Assembly: GCA_013044265.1 (NCBI GenBank)
Contig: JABEUQ010000215.1
Location: forward strand, 1 to 55,016
Length of the DNA: 55,016 nt
Direction: 5' to 3'
Origin: Acidimicrobiaceae bacterium
GTDB taxonomy: Bacteria > Actinomycetota > Acidimicrobiia > Acidimicrobiales > RAAP-2
The notes under the pieces: model-generated
The model's database searches: none
What the model was told of the DNA's origin: nothing
Seen by the model: only the letters and a program-made list of their open reading frames with translations
Program-made: the position numbers and the translations under genes
In this document: positions 9,445 through 18,910 of the stretch, piece after piece
Position numbering within the stretch: the stretch's first letter is position 1
How the letters are laid out: each line of letters opens with the position of its first letter

Positions 9445-10890
9445 CTATTGGGGCAAGCACCATTCGTGCGGCGCCACGATGTGTTCGATCGTCGGCGGCC
9501 CCCACGAGCCCTTGGCGTAGGTAATGACCGGTGGCGGATTCTCCAGCAGCGGTGCCGCGACGTGCCAGAGCCGTTCGATCCCGTCAGAACGGGTGAAGAG
9601 CGACTGGTTACCCAACATGGCTTCGAGGATCAGATGTTCGTAGGCCTCCAGGTGATTGGCGGCCTGGAACGAGTCTTGGTAGTGGAAAGTCATCTCGGCC
9701 GCATCCAGGTGCATCCGCGGCCCGGGTTCCTTGGCGAGGAACAGCGCGTGGATCGATCCCGGATCCGCGAAATCCACGACGATCTTGTTGCCGCGCCAGT
9801 GCTGATTGCGCTGGCCCAGTGGGAACAAACGCATGACCGGCTCGTGTAACCCGATGGTGATCACCTGACGGCTCTGGGCCAGGCACTTGCCGGTGCGCAG
9901 ATAAAACGGCACACCCTTCCAGCGGGTGTTCTCCACCTCGGCGCGCAGCGCGACGAACGTCTCGGTCTGTGAGTCCGGCGCCACGCCGCGCTCACTGCGA
10001 TAGCCCTCGTACTGTCCTCGCACCACGTGCGCGGGGTCGATGGGTCGAATCGTCTCGAAGACCTTGTACACCTCGTCGCGCAGGGGACGCGCCTCGAGCG
10101 ACGTCGGCTGCTCGAGGGCGATGAAGCCCAGCACCTGGAACAAGTGGCTGACGACCATGTCGCGAAAGGCCCCGGTCTCTTCGTAGAAGGCACCGCGACC
10201 TTCGATCGATAGGGTCTCGGGCACGTCGATCTGGACGAAGCACACGTGATCGCGATTCCACAGGGGCTCAAAGAGCCGGTTGGCGAAACGCAGCGCCAGG
10301 ATGTTGTCGATCGACTCCTTGCCCAGGAAGTGGTCGATGCGAAATACCTGACTCTCGTCGAAAGCGGCGGCGATCGCGGCGTTGAGCGTCACGGCCGAGG
10401 CGAGGTCCACGCCGAAGGGCTTCTCACAGATGACTCGCGAATTCTGGTTCAGGCCACTCGCCGCGAGCATCTCGATCATGGCGAGAACCGCGTCGGGCGG
10501 GATGGCCAGGTGCAAGAGACGCCGCGCATTGGATGTGAGCTCGCGCTCGGCGAGTTCCACGGCCCCCACCAGATCGTCGAAGTTATCGGGATCGGCGGCC
10601 ACGAAGGACAGCGAGTTGACGAATTTCTCCCAGGCCTCGCCCTCGGGTGGTGAGGAACCGAAGGTGAGTACGGACTTTCTCGCGTAGTCGCGAAAGGCGG
10701 CCGACGACATCGCGAAGGCGGCCGGAGCCGAACCGATGATGCGGTACTGGTTCGGCAGAAGTCCCGCCTGGGCCAAGTGAAAGAGGCCCGGGATGATTTT
10801 TCGCTTGGCCAGGTCGCCCGACGCCCCGAAGAGGACGATGACGTGATCCTCGGCCACCTTCGAATCCGGCGGGGTCAATAGTTCGTTCAC
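9445..10890 (-). CDS. zwf: Glucose-6-phosphate 1-dehydrogenase
   Basis: At 481 residues this is a full-length G6PDH, which oxidises glucose 6-phosphate to 6-phosphogluconolactone with NADP. The coenzyme motif [11 protein letters not shown] is at residues 21-31, EKPFG near 155, and the active-site block [11 protein letters not shown] near 182-192 holds the catalytic His and the substrate Lys. The start ATG overlaps the rpiA stop by 4 bp. It is the last gene of the pgi-gnd-pgl-rpiA-zwf operon and shares the pathway with its neighbours. No OpcA homologue is present. Confidence 0.95.
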   Translation of the reverse strand: MNELLTPPDSKVAEDHVIVLFGASGDLAKRKIIPGLFHLAQAGLLPNQYRIIGSAPAAFAMSSAAFRDYARKSVLTFGSSPPEGEAWEKFVNSLSFVAADPDNFDDLVGAVELAERELTSNARRLLHLAIPPDAVLAMIEMLAASGLNQNSRVICEKPFGVDLASAVTLNAAIAAAFDESQVFRIDHFLGKESIDNILALRFANRLFEPLWNRDHVCFVQIDVPETLSIEGRGAFYEETGAFRDMVVSHLFQVLGFIALEQPTSLEARPLRDEVYKVFETIRPIDPAHVVRGQYEGYRSERGVAPDSQTETFVALRAEVENTRWKGVPFYLRTGKCLAQSRQVITIGLHEPVMRLFPLGQRNQHWRGNKIVVDFADPGSIHALFLAKEPGPRMHLDAAEMTFHYQDSFQAANHLEAYEHLILEAMLGNQSLFTRSDGIERLWHVAAPLLENPPPVITYAKGSWGPPTIEHIVAPHEWCLPQ

Positions 10891-11537
10891 GGTGCACCTC
10901 CGTACGTTCGGCGTCGGACCTCGTCGCCCACGCCCACCAACACTTCACTGACGAGGTCGGGAGCGAACAATCCGTGCTCGACGACCCCGGGAGTCGACGA
11001 CAGTCGTCGTGCGAGCGTCGCCGGGTCACTCACGTCACCGTAGAAGTCCGCGATGACGCCCCCGTCGGGACTGCGCGCCACGTCACGTCGCCGGGTTGAG
11101 CCCAGGTGCTCAAGGGTCGCCGCGATACCGAACGCGTGCAGTTCCAAGGGCAGCGGCGCGTGCAGTTCGCTCACGAGCTTGCTCGAGTCGACAATCACCA
11201 CGAACCGCGTCGCCGCGGCGGCGACGATCTTCTCTCGCGTATGCGCGCCCCCTCCGCCCTTGATCAGCCAGCCGCTCTCGGCGACCTGGTCAGCCCCGTC
11301 GATAGCGAGGTCCAAGTGCTCGAGGGAGTCAAAGGGCTTGACGACGAGGCCGAGCGCGAGCGCGTCGCGTTGCGTCGATGGCGATGTGGCGACGTAGACC
11401 GCGTCGAGTCCGCGCTGGGCGAGCGCCACGAGCAGGAACGCCACGGTCGATCCCGTGCCCAACCCCACCACCATCCCCTCGCGCACCAGTTCGGCGCCGG
11501 CCCGGGCGGCGAGCTCCTTCTCTTGGAGTTCGCCCAC
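10887..11537 (-). CDS. rpiA: Ribose-5-phosphate isomerase A
   Basis: A 216-residue RpiA, which interconverts ribose 5-phosphate and ribulose 5-phosphate. The signatures are clear: GLGTGSTVAFLL near residue 25, DGADQV near 80 and LIKGGGGAHTREKI near 93, which carry the phosphate-binding and catalytic acidic and lysine residues. It overlaps zwf by ATGA and begins three bases after pgl. In this operon it takes the ribulose 5-phosphate made by gnd. Confidence 0.93.
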   Translation of the reverse strand: MGELQEKELAARAGAELVREGMVVGLGTGSTVAFLLVALAQRGLDAVYVATSPSTQRDALALGLVVKPFDSLEHLDLAIDGADQVAESGWLIKGGGGAHTREKIVAAAATRFVVIVDSSKLVSELHAPLPLELHAFGIAATLEHLGSTRRRDVARSPDGGVIADFYGDVSDPATLARRLSSTPGVVEHGLFAPDLVSEVLVGVGDEVRRRTYGGAP

Positions 11538-11540
11538 GAC

Positions 11541-12197
11541 TCAGTGCACCATCAAGTCGGTCAACACGGTCGCGTACTCGCGCCCCACTCGACCCGCGGA
11601 TATCGACTCATCCCCGGCCAACAGGCGCCCCAGTGCGTCGCGCGTGTCATCACCCGACACGATCCACAGGGTCTCGTGCGCACGCGCGAGCGCCGGATAG
11701 GTGAAGGTCATGCGACGACGTCCCTGGTACTCCCGCGTCACGGTCACGAGTCGATCCGTGACGTCGAGCCCAGGATCACCCACCACCAGCGACGCGGTGT
11801 GACCGTCGGGTCCGAGGCCCAATTGCACCAGGTCGAAGTGGTCCGGTAGTTGAGCGGCGTAGCGCGCGGCCGCGCCCTCCACATCACTGTCCTCGACCGG
11901 CATGGCCACGATGCGCGGAGTGCGCGGGGAGAGACCCTGGCGAAGACCGCTCAGGTTGCGGTCGCGGTCGCCCTCGGGAGCGATGCGCTCATCGACCTGA
12001 AAGATCGTGAAGCGTTCCCACGCCAGGTCGAGGGTGGCGAGGTGCTCCCAGGTTCGAAGTGGCGTCTGACCCCCACTCAGCGCCACCCGGAACTCTCCGC
12101 GGGCCGCGACTGCCCGGCTCGCGCACTCGGCGATGAAGGTGGCGCCGGCCTGCGCCAATGCGTCGGGCGACGTGAACTCGCGCAGTTGCACCGACAC
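11541..12197 (-). CDS. pgl: 6-phosphogluconolactonase (Pgl/DevB type)
   Basis: About 218 residues of the glucosamine-isomerase-like family, which hydrolyses 6-phosphogluconolactone. Visible motifs are ALSGGQTPLRTW (phosphate loop), VDERIAP and LGLGPDGHTASL. The frame stays open upstream but that part lies inside gnd and is arginine- and proline-rich. I placed the start at a GTG at 12197, directly after the gnd stop. A second GTG two codons later is equally possible, because GAGGTG lies just before it. It sits between gnd and rpiA in the operon. Confidence 0.88.
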   Translation of the reverse strand: MSVQLREFTSPDALAQAGATFIAECASRAVAARGEFRVALSGGQTPLRTWEHLATLDLAWERFTIFQVDERIAPEGDRDRNLSGLRQGLSPRTPRIVAMPVEDSDVEGAAARYAAQLPDHFDLVQLGLGPDGHTASLVVGDPGLDVTDRLVTVTREYQGRRRMTFTYPALARAHETLWIVSGDDTRDALGRLLAGDESISAGRVGREYATVLTDLMVH

Positions 12198-12198
12198 C

Positions 12199-13230
12199 TC
12201 AGGCGGGCTTCTCGGCGTGACCACCGAAGGCCGAACGCATCGCTGAGAGGACCTTGGCGGTGAATTCGCCTTCGCCGCGTGACTCGTAGCGCTGCCAGAG
12301 CGCGGCACTGATCACCGGCGCGGGCACGGACTCGGCGATGGCCGCCTCGACCGTCCAGCGCCCTTCGCCCGAATCCGACACTCGGCCGCTGAATTCGGTG
12401 AGTTCCGGCGACTTGGCCAGGGCGTCGGCGGTGAGGTCCACCAGCCACGAGCTGACGACCGAACCGTGGCGCCACACTTCGGCGACCTCGGCGAGGTCGA
12501 TGTCGTAGGAGTAGAAGTCCGGGTTGCGTAGCGGTGTCGTCTCGGCGTCCGCGACCAGAGTGTCCCGGCCGACGTTGGCGTGCTTGATGATGTTGAGTCC
12601 CTCGGCGATCGCCGCCATCATCCCGTATTCGATACCGTTGTGCACCATCTTGACGAAGTGACCCGCCCCGTGGGGCCCGCAGTGCAAGTACCCCTGGGCG
12701 GCGGTGCCGTCGGTGCGCGTGCGGTTCGGAGTCGCGCTCACGCCATCCTCACCCGGGGCAATGCTCTTAAAGAGTGGCTCGAGGCGCGCGACCACGTGGT
12801 CCTCACCGCCGATCATCAAGCTGTAACCACGCTCGAGTCCCCACACTCCCCCGCTCGTCCCGCAGTCCACGTAGTGCAGCCCGCGCGTGGCCAGGGCCCG
12901 GCCGCGGATGATGTCGTCCTGATAAAAAGAATTGCCCCCATCGATGATCACGTCGTCGGCGTCGAGCAGTTCGACGAGTTCATCGAGCGCGCTCTGGGTG
13001 ATCGCCGCGGGGAGCATGAGCCATATCGCGCGGGGCCGGGCCAGTTTGCTCACCAGGTCCTGCAGCGACGACGCGCCGGTGACCGCCTCGCCCTCGAGCT
13101 CGTGCACGGTGGCGGCATTGACGTCGTAGACCACGCACTCGTGCCCGTCGCGCACCAGGCGATGCACGATGTTGGCCCCCATGCGCCCCAGTCCCACCAT
13201 CGCCAATTGCATTGGCCTATCGGTCGACAT
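12199..13230 (-). CDS. gnd: 6-phosphogluconate dehydrogenase, short decarboxylating type (YqeC-like)
   Basis: A 343-residue short-form enzyme (the classical form has about 470), of the YqeC/GntZ-like group, which decarboxylates 6-phosphogluconate to ribulose 5-phosphate. The N terminus has the dinucleotide motif [29 protein letters not shown] and [12 protein letters not shown] are the substrate and catalytic motifs. The ATG at 13230 follows an excellent AAGGGGGG site and overlaps pgi by 14 bp. Short forms are often NAD- rather than NADP-dependent, which would matter for the redox balance with zwf, but the sequence alone does not settle it. Confidence 0.92.
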   Translation of the reverse strand: MSTDRPMQLAMVGLGRMGANIVHRLVRDGHECVVYDVNAATVHELEGEAVTGASSLQDLVSKLARPRAIWLMLPAAITQSALDELVELLDADDVIIDGGNSFYQDDIIRGRALATRGLHYVDCGTSGGVWGLERGYSLMIGGEDHVVARLEPLFKSIAPGEDGVSATPNRTRTDGTAAQGYLHCGPHGAGHFVKMVHNGIEYGMMAAIAEGLNIIKHANVGRDTLVADAETTPLRNPDFYSYDIDLAEVAEVWRHGSVVSSWLVDLTADALAKSPELTEFSGRVSDSGEGRWTVEAAIAESVPAPVISAALWQRYESRGEGEFTAKVLSAMRSAFGGHAEKPA

Positions 13231-14869
13231 CGCTGCCCCCCTTGTTCTTGTGCGCCCGGTAACGACGAATCAACGCGTTGGTCGACGAATCGTACTGTAG
13301 ATCGGGCTCAATATCGGACCCGAGGGCGGGGCTGATCGCCGAGGCGAGGACCTTACCGAGTTCGACCCCCCACTGGTCGTAGGAGTCGACGCCCCAGATG
13401 GTCCCCTGCGTGAACACCGAGTGCTCGTAGAGGGCAATGAGCGAACCCAGCAGTCGCGGCGTGAGCTCTTCGCCCAGCAGGACGTTCGTGGGTCGATTGC
13501 CCTCCATGACCCGGTGCGCGATCTCTCGCTCGGGTCTGCCCTGCGCGCGCAACTCCGCTTCGCTCACGCCGAAGGCCAACGCCTGGGCTTGGGCGAAAAC
13601 GTTCGACATCAAGAGGTCGTGGTGTTCGCCCAGGGGGTTGAGGCTCCTCGCGAAGCCAATCAGGTCGACGGGAATGATGCTCGTGCCCTGGTGGATGAGC
13701 TGGAAGAAGCTGTGCTGACCGTTGGTACCGGGTTCTCCCCAAAAGACCGGTCCCGTCGGGTAGTCGACCACCGTCCCCTCTAAGGTCACGTGCTTGCCGT
13801 TGGACTCCATGGTCAGCTGCTGGAGGTAGGCGGGCAGACGTTTGAGGTACTGGTCGTAGGGCATCACGCCCACGGTCTCACAGCCCAGGAACTCGCGATT
13901 CCATACCGTGAGCATTCCCAGTACTACGGGTAGGTTCTCGCGAAATGGCGCGGTGCGAAAGTGCTCGTCCATGGCGTGGAAACCTTCGAGCATCTCATAG
14001 AAGCCCTCGGGACCAATGGCCAGCATCGTGGAGAAGCCAATGGCGGAGTCCATGGAGTAGCGGCCCCCGACCCAGTCCCAGAAGCCGAACATGTTGGCCG
14101 TATCGATGCCGAAGTCAGAGACCTTCTCCTCATTGGTCGACACCGCGACGAAGTGTCGCGCGACCGCGGCCTCGTCGCCGAGTTGCTCCACGAGCCACGC
14201 GCGCGCCGAGCGCGCGTTCGTGAGGGTCTCGAGCGTGGTGAAGGTCTTTGACGCGATGATGAAGAGTGTCTCGGCGGCCTCGAGGTCACGCACCGCCTCG
14301 ACGAAGTCGGTCGCGTCGACGTTGGAGACGAAACGAAAAGTGAGGTCACGTCGCGTGTAGTGGCGCAGCGCCTCATAGGCCATGACCGGTCCCAGGTCCG
14401 AACCACCGATGCCGATGTTGACGACGTTCCTGATTGGGCGTCCGGTGTGTCCGGTCCATTCCCCCGAGCGCACCCGCTCCGCGAAGGCGGACATCCGCTC
14501 GAGCACCTCGTGCACCTCGCCGACGACGTCGACGCCGTCGACGACGAGCGAAGTGCCCTTGGGCGCGCGCAACGCCACGTGCAGGACGGCGCGGTCCTCA
14601 GAGACATTGATGTGTTCGCCGGCGAACATGGCGTTGCGGCGTTCGCCCAGACCCGACTCGTCAGCCAACTCCTCGAGGAGACGTAGCGTCTCATCGCTCA
14701 CGCGGTTCTTGGAGTAATCGAGGTAGATCCCGACGGCCTCGGCGCTCAAACGGGTGCCGCGCTCGGGGTCCTCGGCGAAGAACTCACGCAGGTGGCGAGT
14801 GCCGGACGCGAGATAGTGGGCCTCGAGTTGTTTCCAACCCTTTCGTTGTCGCATGGGGGTGGGCGTCAC
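13217..14869 (-). CDS. pgi: Glucose-6-phosphate isomerase
   Basis: About 550 residues, the long Pgi form, interconverting glucose 6-phosphate and fructose 6-phosphate. Motifs include [11 protein letters not shown] near residue 140, [18 protein letters not shown] (phosphate loop), [24 protein letters not shown] and the C-terminal signature region. I chose the GTG at 14869 because it is preceded by a perfect AAGGAG with a five-base spacer. An open frame extends 19 codons further. It is the first gene of the pentose-phosphate operon and supplies glucose 6-phosphate from fructose 6-phosphate. Confidence 0.95.
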   Translation of the reverse strand: MTPTPMRQRKGWKQLEAHYLASGTRHLREFFAEDPERGTRLSAEAVGIYLDYSKNRVSDETLRLLEELADESGLGERRNAMFAGEHINVSEDRAVLHVALRAPKGTSLVVDGVDVVGEVHEVLERMSAFAERVRSGEWTGHTGRPIRNVVNIGIGGSDLGPVMAYEALRHYTRRDLTFRFVSNVDATDFVEAVRDLEAAETLFIIASKTFTTLETLTNARSARAWLVEQLGDEAAVARHFVAVSTNEEKVSDFGIDTANMFGFWDWVGGRYSMDSAIGFSTMLAIGPEGFYEMLEGFHAMDEHFRTAPFRENLPVVLGMLTVWNREFLGCETVGVMPYDQYLKRLPAYLQQLTMESNGKHVTLEGTVVDYPTGPVFWGEPGTNGQHSFFQLIHQGTSIIPVDLIGFARSLNPLGEHHDLLMSNVFAQAQALAFGVSEAELRAQGRPEREIAHRVMEGNRPTNVLLGEELTPRLLGSLIALYEHSVFTQGTIWGVDSYDQWGVELGKVLASAISPALGSDIEPDLQYDSSTNALIRRYRAHKNKGGSDVDR

Positions 14870-15353
14870 GATTTCTCCTTGAGTTGGTCGAGTTGAGCGT
14901 CGCCACGAGAGAGTAGTTCGTTCCACGCGATGGTAGATTCGCCGGCGACTTCGGCGTGCAACCAGCGACCCGGGCCGTCACGTCGCCACCGACCACGACG
15001 AAGCGCTCACGATAAGCACCATAATGACCCCGGTACCCAGCCCGAACCTCGGGGTCGAAAAGATCTCCTGACCTCGACATCGCGAAAGGGAATGCTCGAG
15101 GTGAGGCCATGAGACCCTCTCAATAAGAACTCGAGGCGCCCCCGGCGTGCCGATCGACGCGGGCAACGCCCTCCGTACCGCCTGGTTCCACTGTGGCGCG
15201 AATCGTTGCGGTAGCGTTCTTCGCAGTAGTACCCTTCGTGCCGAGATACTGGTTGTTGTAGCGACTCCAGTTCCTTCGTACGAAGGGCATTTTCCCGGAT
15301 GAGGGTTGGTAATTCACCCGGATTCGTGAACAATCAGAGTTAGGGCAAAATTA
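14870..15353. other. Intergenic region between pgi and the pilin gene
   Basis: This 484-bp stretch should contain the divergent promoters for the pgi operon (minus) and the prepilin gene (plus). Weak open frames exist on the minus strand (14930-15110 and 15120-15317), but their codon use is less GC-rich than the neighbours and I recognise neither. A perfect 14-bp palindrome lies at 15273-15286. Confidence 0.4.
15273..15286. promoter_or_regulatory. Perfect 14-bp palindrome upstream of the prepilin gene
   Basis: CCTTCGTACGAAGG is fully self-complementary and lies 68 bp before the prepilin start. A partial copy (CCTTCGT) occurs about 40 bp to the left. It could be a repressor or activator site, but the regulator is unknown. 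Confidence 0.3.
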
Positions 15354-16285
15354 ATGAGTTCGTTCCGCAGAGAAGAGGGGTTAACCCTCGTCGAACTGCT
15401 GATTGTGATCGTTGTCCTCGGTGTATTGGCGGCCGTCGTCGTTTTCGCTCTGGGCAATGTCAGTCAGTCCGCCGAAGTGGCCGCGTGCAAGTCGAATGCG
15501 ACCACGGTGGAGACGGCGATTCAGTCGTACAACAGCCTCACCGGCGGCACGCCCATCGTGACTGCCGATCTCTTGACCACTGGCCCGAACAAGTATCTCC
15601 AGTCCTTTCCGGTGGCCACGGGGTACGCGCTCACGATCGTCAATGGAGTCCTAGAGATCGCTGCTCCCACCGGTGCGACACCCGTTGCTTATGGGACGCC
15701 TGGCGCGTGCGACGGAGCCTCTACCGCAGCAGCCCCGACCTATCTTGCGGCCTCCGACTGGACGATCGCTACCGGCGGCGCGACGCTCAACGGCAATACC
15801 GTCAATATGTCGTCTGGCGGTGAGGAACGAGTTATGACGAATAGACTTTTACCGACTTCCAACTTCACACTCAACGCAACAGTGAACTTCGTCCCCGGAT
15901 CAGGGTACGGCATCATCTTTGACGAGTCCGGCAATCCCAATAGCAACCTCTCGGGCTACGTCTTCCAGGTCGACTACGGGGCGGGAAAACAATTTCTCGT
16001 TCGGTATAATAACAATGGCCAAGAGTGTGGCACTGCCCTCGCGCAACAGTCTTGGCCCTCAGGGTTCGCAACCAACGCCTCGCACGCAATCACTGTGACG
16101 GTCAGTGGACAGAAATTGAACGTCTCCTTCGACGGGACCGTTCAATATACAGTCGCCGACCTCTCGACGGCCCTTACGACCTCGGGGTGCACGGGCCCTT
16201 CGCCGACGGGAACGGGGTGGGCTTGCGCGTATGGGGCAACCCCGAACAAGCGGTCTTCTCGAACGTGTCGATTACGGCTGGATAG
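15354..16285 (+). pseudogene. Type IV prepilin fused to a LamG-like domain, frameshifted near the C terminus
   Basis: Residues 1-9 (MSSFRREEG) form a class III leader. The cleavage site G|LTLVE with Glu at +5 and a hydrophobic helix of about 22 residues show a type IV pilin N terminus. A pilin head with two cysteines runs to about residue 127. Beyond that, a beta-rich segment (GIIFDESGNP, GYVFQVDYG, ITVTVSGQKLNVSFDG) resembles concanavalin/LamG or DUF1080-like domains, suggesting a sugar-binding minor pilin or adhesin. Near 16190-16235 the frame turns into an arginine-rich nonsense tail to 16343. Shifting by one base restores GLRVWGNPEQAVFSNVSITAG with a stop at 16283-16285. A one-base deletion in the GGGGTGGG or GGGCCC tract explains this, whether real or a sequencing error. 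TAGGG precedes the ATG. Confidence 0.75.
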
Positions 16286-16628
16286 GGGTCGCTGCGACGT
16301 TGTCGCAGAGATTTGTCTTCGTCGATGGGCTAGTCCAGCATGAGGCCTGGCTCATCTAGCGCGAGTTGACGCATCGCGTGACCGCTCGAGGGCAGACCCG
16401 GCGGCGAACTGCTGCTCCGCGCCGACACGGCCTTCGTCCCACTGAGGCGGACGACTCCAACGTCCTGCAGTCGGGTCTGCGTTGAACCGATATCGATTCG
16501 AAATCGGCCTCGACGCAATCGTGGCGTTCCCAACATCGACACTTCTCGTGTGCATCACCTCAAGACCTCGGGCTCGACGCCCCGGCGGCGACGCGCCACG
16601 AAAGGTTGGAAGCGTCCTCGTGACCCAA
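16286..16628. other. Intergenic region between two convergent genes
   Basis: 343 bp between the frameshifted pilin (plus) and the efflux gene (minus). Short open frames occur on both strands, but none is convincing. I found no strong hairpin. Confidence 0.35.
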
Positions 16629-18224
16629 CTAGAGGCCCGGGTACTCACCCGGTGCGTCGAAGGCCGCCTCGGTCGAGACGGCGGCGTGCGTGCGAAGCGG
16701 AATCTCCTTCATCAGCCAACTCAGGGCGAAGGCGACCACCGCGAAGGGGATCGCGAAGAGGAACACGGTCTGCAGAGTGTGGCTGAACGCATCGATCACG
16801 AGAGTTCGCTGGGCGATGGGCAAATGATTGATCTGAGCCGGATTGATCGCGACGCTGCCACCCTTGACCAATTGACCGAGTTGCGTCGACGTGAGGCTCG
16901 CGCGCAACTCGTGTAGTAGGCGATTGTTGAAGACGTCGCCCAGCACCGCGACCCCAAAGGCGCCACCAATCGAACGAAAGAACGTCGCGGTGGCCGTCGC
17001 GGTGCCCAGCTGAGCGTGCGGTACGGCATTCTGCACTGCCACGACGAGGACCTGCATCACCAGTCCCATACCCAGGCCCACGATGAACATGCCCACGGCC
17101 GCGTACGCGAATGCGGTGTGGGGCCCCAGGCGCGACAGGGCGACGAGCCCCACGCCCACCACCGCGGACCCGACGATCGGAAAGATCTTGTAGCGACCCG
17201 TGCGCGTCACCAACTGACCACTCAACACGAAGGTGATGAGCATGCCCACCACCATGGGCAACAACTCGAGTCCGGATTTGGTGGGCGACGAGCCGTGCAC
17301 GACCTGGAGGTAGAGGGGCAGATAGACAATGGAACCGAACATGGTGAAGCCGATCACGAAGCCCACCGCCGACGCGGCACTGAAGGTGCGGTTCTTGAAC
17401 AGGTTCAGTGAGATGATCGGCTCTTGCACCTTCAACTCGACGAAGCAGAAGGCCGTGAGCAGGACCAGACTGGCGAGTCCGAGACCAATGATCGTCGACG
17501 ATGCCCACGCGTATTGGGTGCCCCCCCACGTCAGCAGCAGGATCAGACAGATGACACCGGCCGAGAGCAGTGACATGCCCCAGTAGTCGATTTTGTGAGC
17601 AACTCGCTTCACGGGAATGTGCAAGACGACGGCGATCGCGATGAGTGCGCAGATCCCAATGGGGATGTTGATGTAGAAGATCCATCGCCACGACACGTGC
17701 TGAGTGAACCACCCACCCGCCAAGGGACCGAGCACGCTCGACAATCCGAAGACGATGCCGAAGTACCCCATGTAGCGGCCACGTTGGCGCGGCGGAATCA
17801 CGTCGCCGATGATCGCCTGCGATCCGACCATCAATCCACCCGCGCCGATGCCCTGGATCGCGCGGAAACTGATGAGTTGCACCATGCTGTGCGAGAGACC
17901 CGAGAGGATCGATCCGGCCAGGAAGATCAGGATCGAGATCTGAAAGAACTTCTTACGACCGAACAAGTCACCGAGCTTTCCCCACAACGGCAGCGAAATC
18001 GTCGATGTTATGAGGTAGGAGGTCACCACCCACGAGAGTTCGTTGAGGTTATGCAGGTCTCCCGCGATGGTCGGCAGGGCCGTTGAGACGATGGACTGGT
18101 CGAGGGCAGCGAGGAACATCCCCAGCATGAGGGCGAACAAAATAACGAGGATCCGTCGATGCTCCTCTTTGGAGAACACGTGCTCTTCGGGTGGCTGGAG
18201 CTGTTCACTCGTTTCAGTCGCCAT
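16629..18224 (-). CDS. DHA2-family multidrug MFS efflux transporter
   Basis: A 531-residue, 14-helix major facilitator of the DHA2 (EmrB/QacA/LfrA-like) family, a proton-driven exporter of cationic or hydrophobic drugs in the cytoplasmic membrane. The first helix has LDQSIVSTALPTIAGDL (motif D1), followed by GKLGDLFGRKKFF (motif A) and GIGAGGLMVGSQAIIGDV with the PPRQRGRYMG loop. Motif C is visible as GLSSVLGPLAGGWF. The ATG follows GGAGG placed inside the MarR gene end, and the two genes overlap by 11 bp. The MarR protein is therefore its likely repressor and the substrate its inducer. Confidence 0.9.
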   Translation of the reverse strand: MATETSEQLQPPEEHVFSKEEHRRILVILFALMLGMFLAALDQSIVSTALPTIAGDLHNLNELSWVVTSYLITSTISLPLWGKLGDLFGRKKFFQISILIFLAGSILSGLSHSMVQLISFRAIQGIGAGGLMVGSQAIIGDVIPPRQRGRYMGYFGIVFGLSSVLGPLAGGWFTQHVSWRWIFYINIPIGICALIAIAVVLHIPVKRVAHKIDYWGMSLLSAGVICLILLLTWGGTQYAWASSTIIGLGLASLVLLTAFCFVELKVQEPIISLNLFKNRTFSAASAVGFVIGFTMFGSIVYLPLYLQVVHGSSPTKSGLELLPMVVGMLITFVLSGQLVTRTGRYKIFPIVGSAVVGVGLVALSRLGPHTAFAYAAVGMFIVGLGMGLVMQVLVVAVQNAVPHAQLGTATATATFFRSIGGAFGVAVLGDVFNNRLLHELRASLTSTQLGQLVKGGSVAINPAQINHLPIAQRTLVIDAFSHTLQTVFLFAIPFAVVAFALSWLMKEIPLRTHAAVSTEAAFDAPGEYPGL

Positions 18225-18729
18225 ATATGACCTCCGTGTCCTTACGAATGGAATCTGAGAATCTCTCCAACAATGTTGCGAATTGGCGCACGTCGCCGTC
18301 GGCCCAGCCGTCGAACAACCGCGTGAGTCGATCTCGGTGCGCGGCCAGAATCCGGTCGACGGTCTCTTGGCCGCTGGGCGTCAGGCGGATCAACGTGGCC
18401 CGGCCATCGTGGGGGTCGCGATCACGGGCGACGTAACCGAGTCGTTCGAGTTGTTGCACCTTGCGCGTCACCGTGGGAGCGTCGACACCCAGAAGTGTGG
18501 CGAGTGAGGTGACGCGAAAGGGGGTATCGGAGTAGCGGCGCAGTTTGTAGAGCAGTGCCGCGCCAGCGCGGTCGAGGCGAACGCCGGCCGCGCGCAGCAA
18601 CTCCTCGTGGACGCGAACTTGGTTCGTCGATTGCGACACCACCTGCAGGCTGGACTGGATCTGGCCAATGACCGCCCCGGTCCGTTCTGAGCCTCCGCCG
18701 ACCTCAGACTCAATAGTTGCTTTCAACAC
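18214..18729 (-). CDS. MarR-family transcriptional regulator
   Basis: About 171 residues with a central winged helix-turn-helix (SLATLLGVDAPTVTRKVQQL, then the wing ARDRDPHDGRATLIRLT), typical of MarR repressors that bind as dimers. I place the start at the GTG at 18729 because a perfect -10 box, TATAAT, ends seven bases upstream. This gives a leaderless message. An upstream ATG at 18762 would lie on the wrong side of that promoter. It overlaps the DHA2 efflux gene and probably represses the pair through the AT-rich palindrome in its own promoter. Confidence 0.88.
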   Translation of the reverse strand: MLKATIESEVGGGSERTGAVIGQIQSSLQVVSQSTNQVRVHEELLRAAGVRLDRAGAALLYKLRRYSDTPFRVTSLATLLGVDAPTVTRKVQQLERLGYVARDRDPHDGRATLIRLTPSGQETVDRILAAHRDRLTRLFDGWADGDVRQFATLLERFSDSIRKDTEVIYGD

Positions 18730-18733
18730 GTAA

Positions 18734-18742
18734 ATAATTATA
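18734..18742 (-). promoter_or_regulatory. Leaderless promoter -10 box and palindrome of the MarR-efflux operon
   Basis: On the minus strand TATAAT (18742-18737) matches the sigma-70 consensus exactly and lies seven bases before the GTG at 18729. It overlaps the perfect palindrome ATAATTAT (18734-18741) in an AT-rich island, which is unusual for this DNA. A MarR dimer bound here would block RNA polymerase. The -35 region is weak. Confidence 0.55.
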
Positions 18743-18910
18743 GTTCCGCTCGAGCCAAGCATGACCCCCTAATTTCCAGCTGGATCACCGCGTGGTGACT
18801 GCAGTCGCCCAGTCTCATCGTGGCCACTCGGGTCCGTGGCGCCACGTCACCCAGCGCCCCCGGACGTCACGAACTACTTCATCGAACCAGCGGCGCGAGC
18901 AGCGCGCGAC

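Noticed and set aside
15120..15317. Minus-strand 65-codon frame between pgi and the prepilin gene
   Set aside because: Lower GC at third codon positions than the real genes and no recognisable motif. Left as part of the intergenic region.
16645..17712. Minus-strand open frame of 355 codons inside the efflux gene
   Set aside because: Same strand but shifted frame, Arg/His/Gly-rich, and no membrane segments. The DHA2 transporter frame is the real one.
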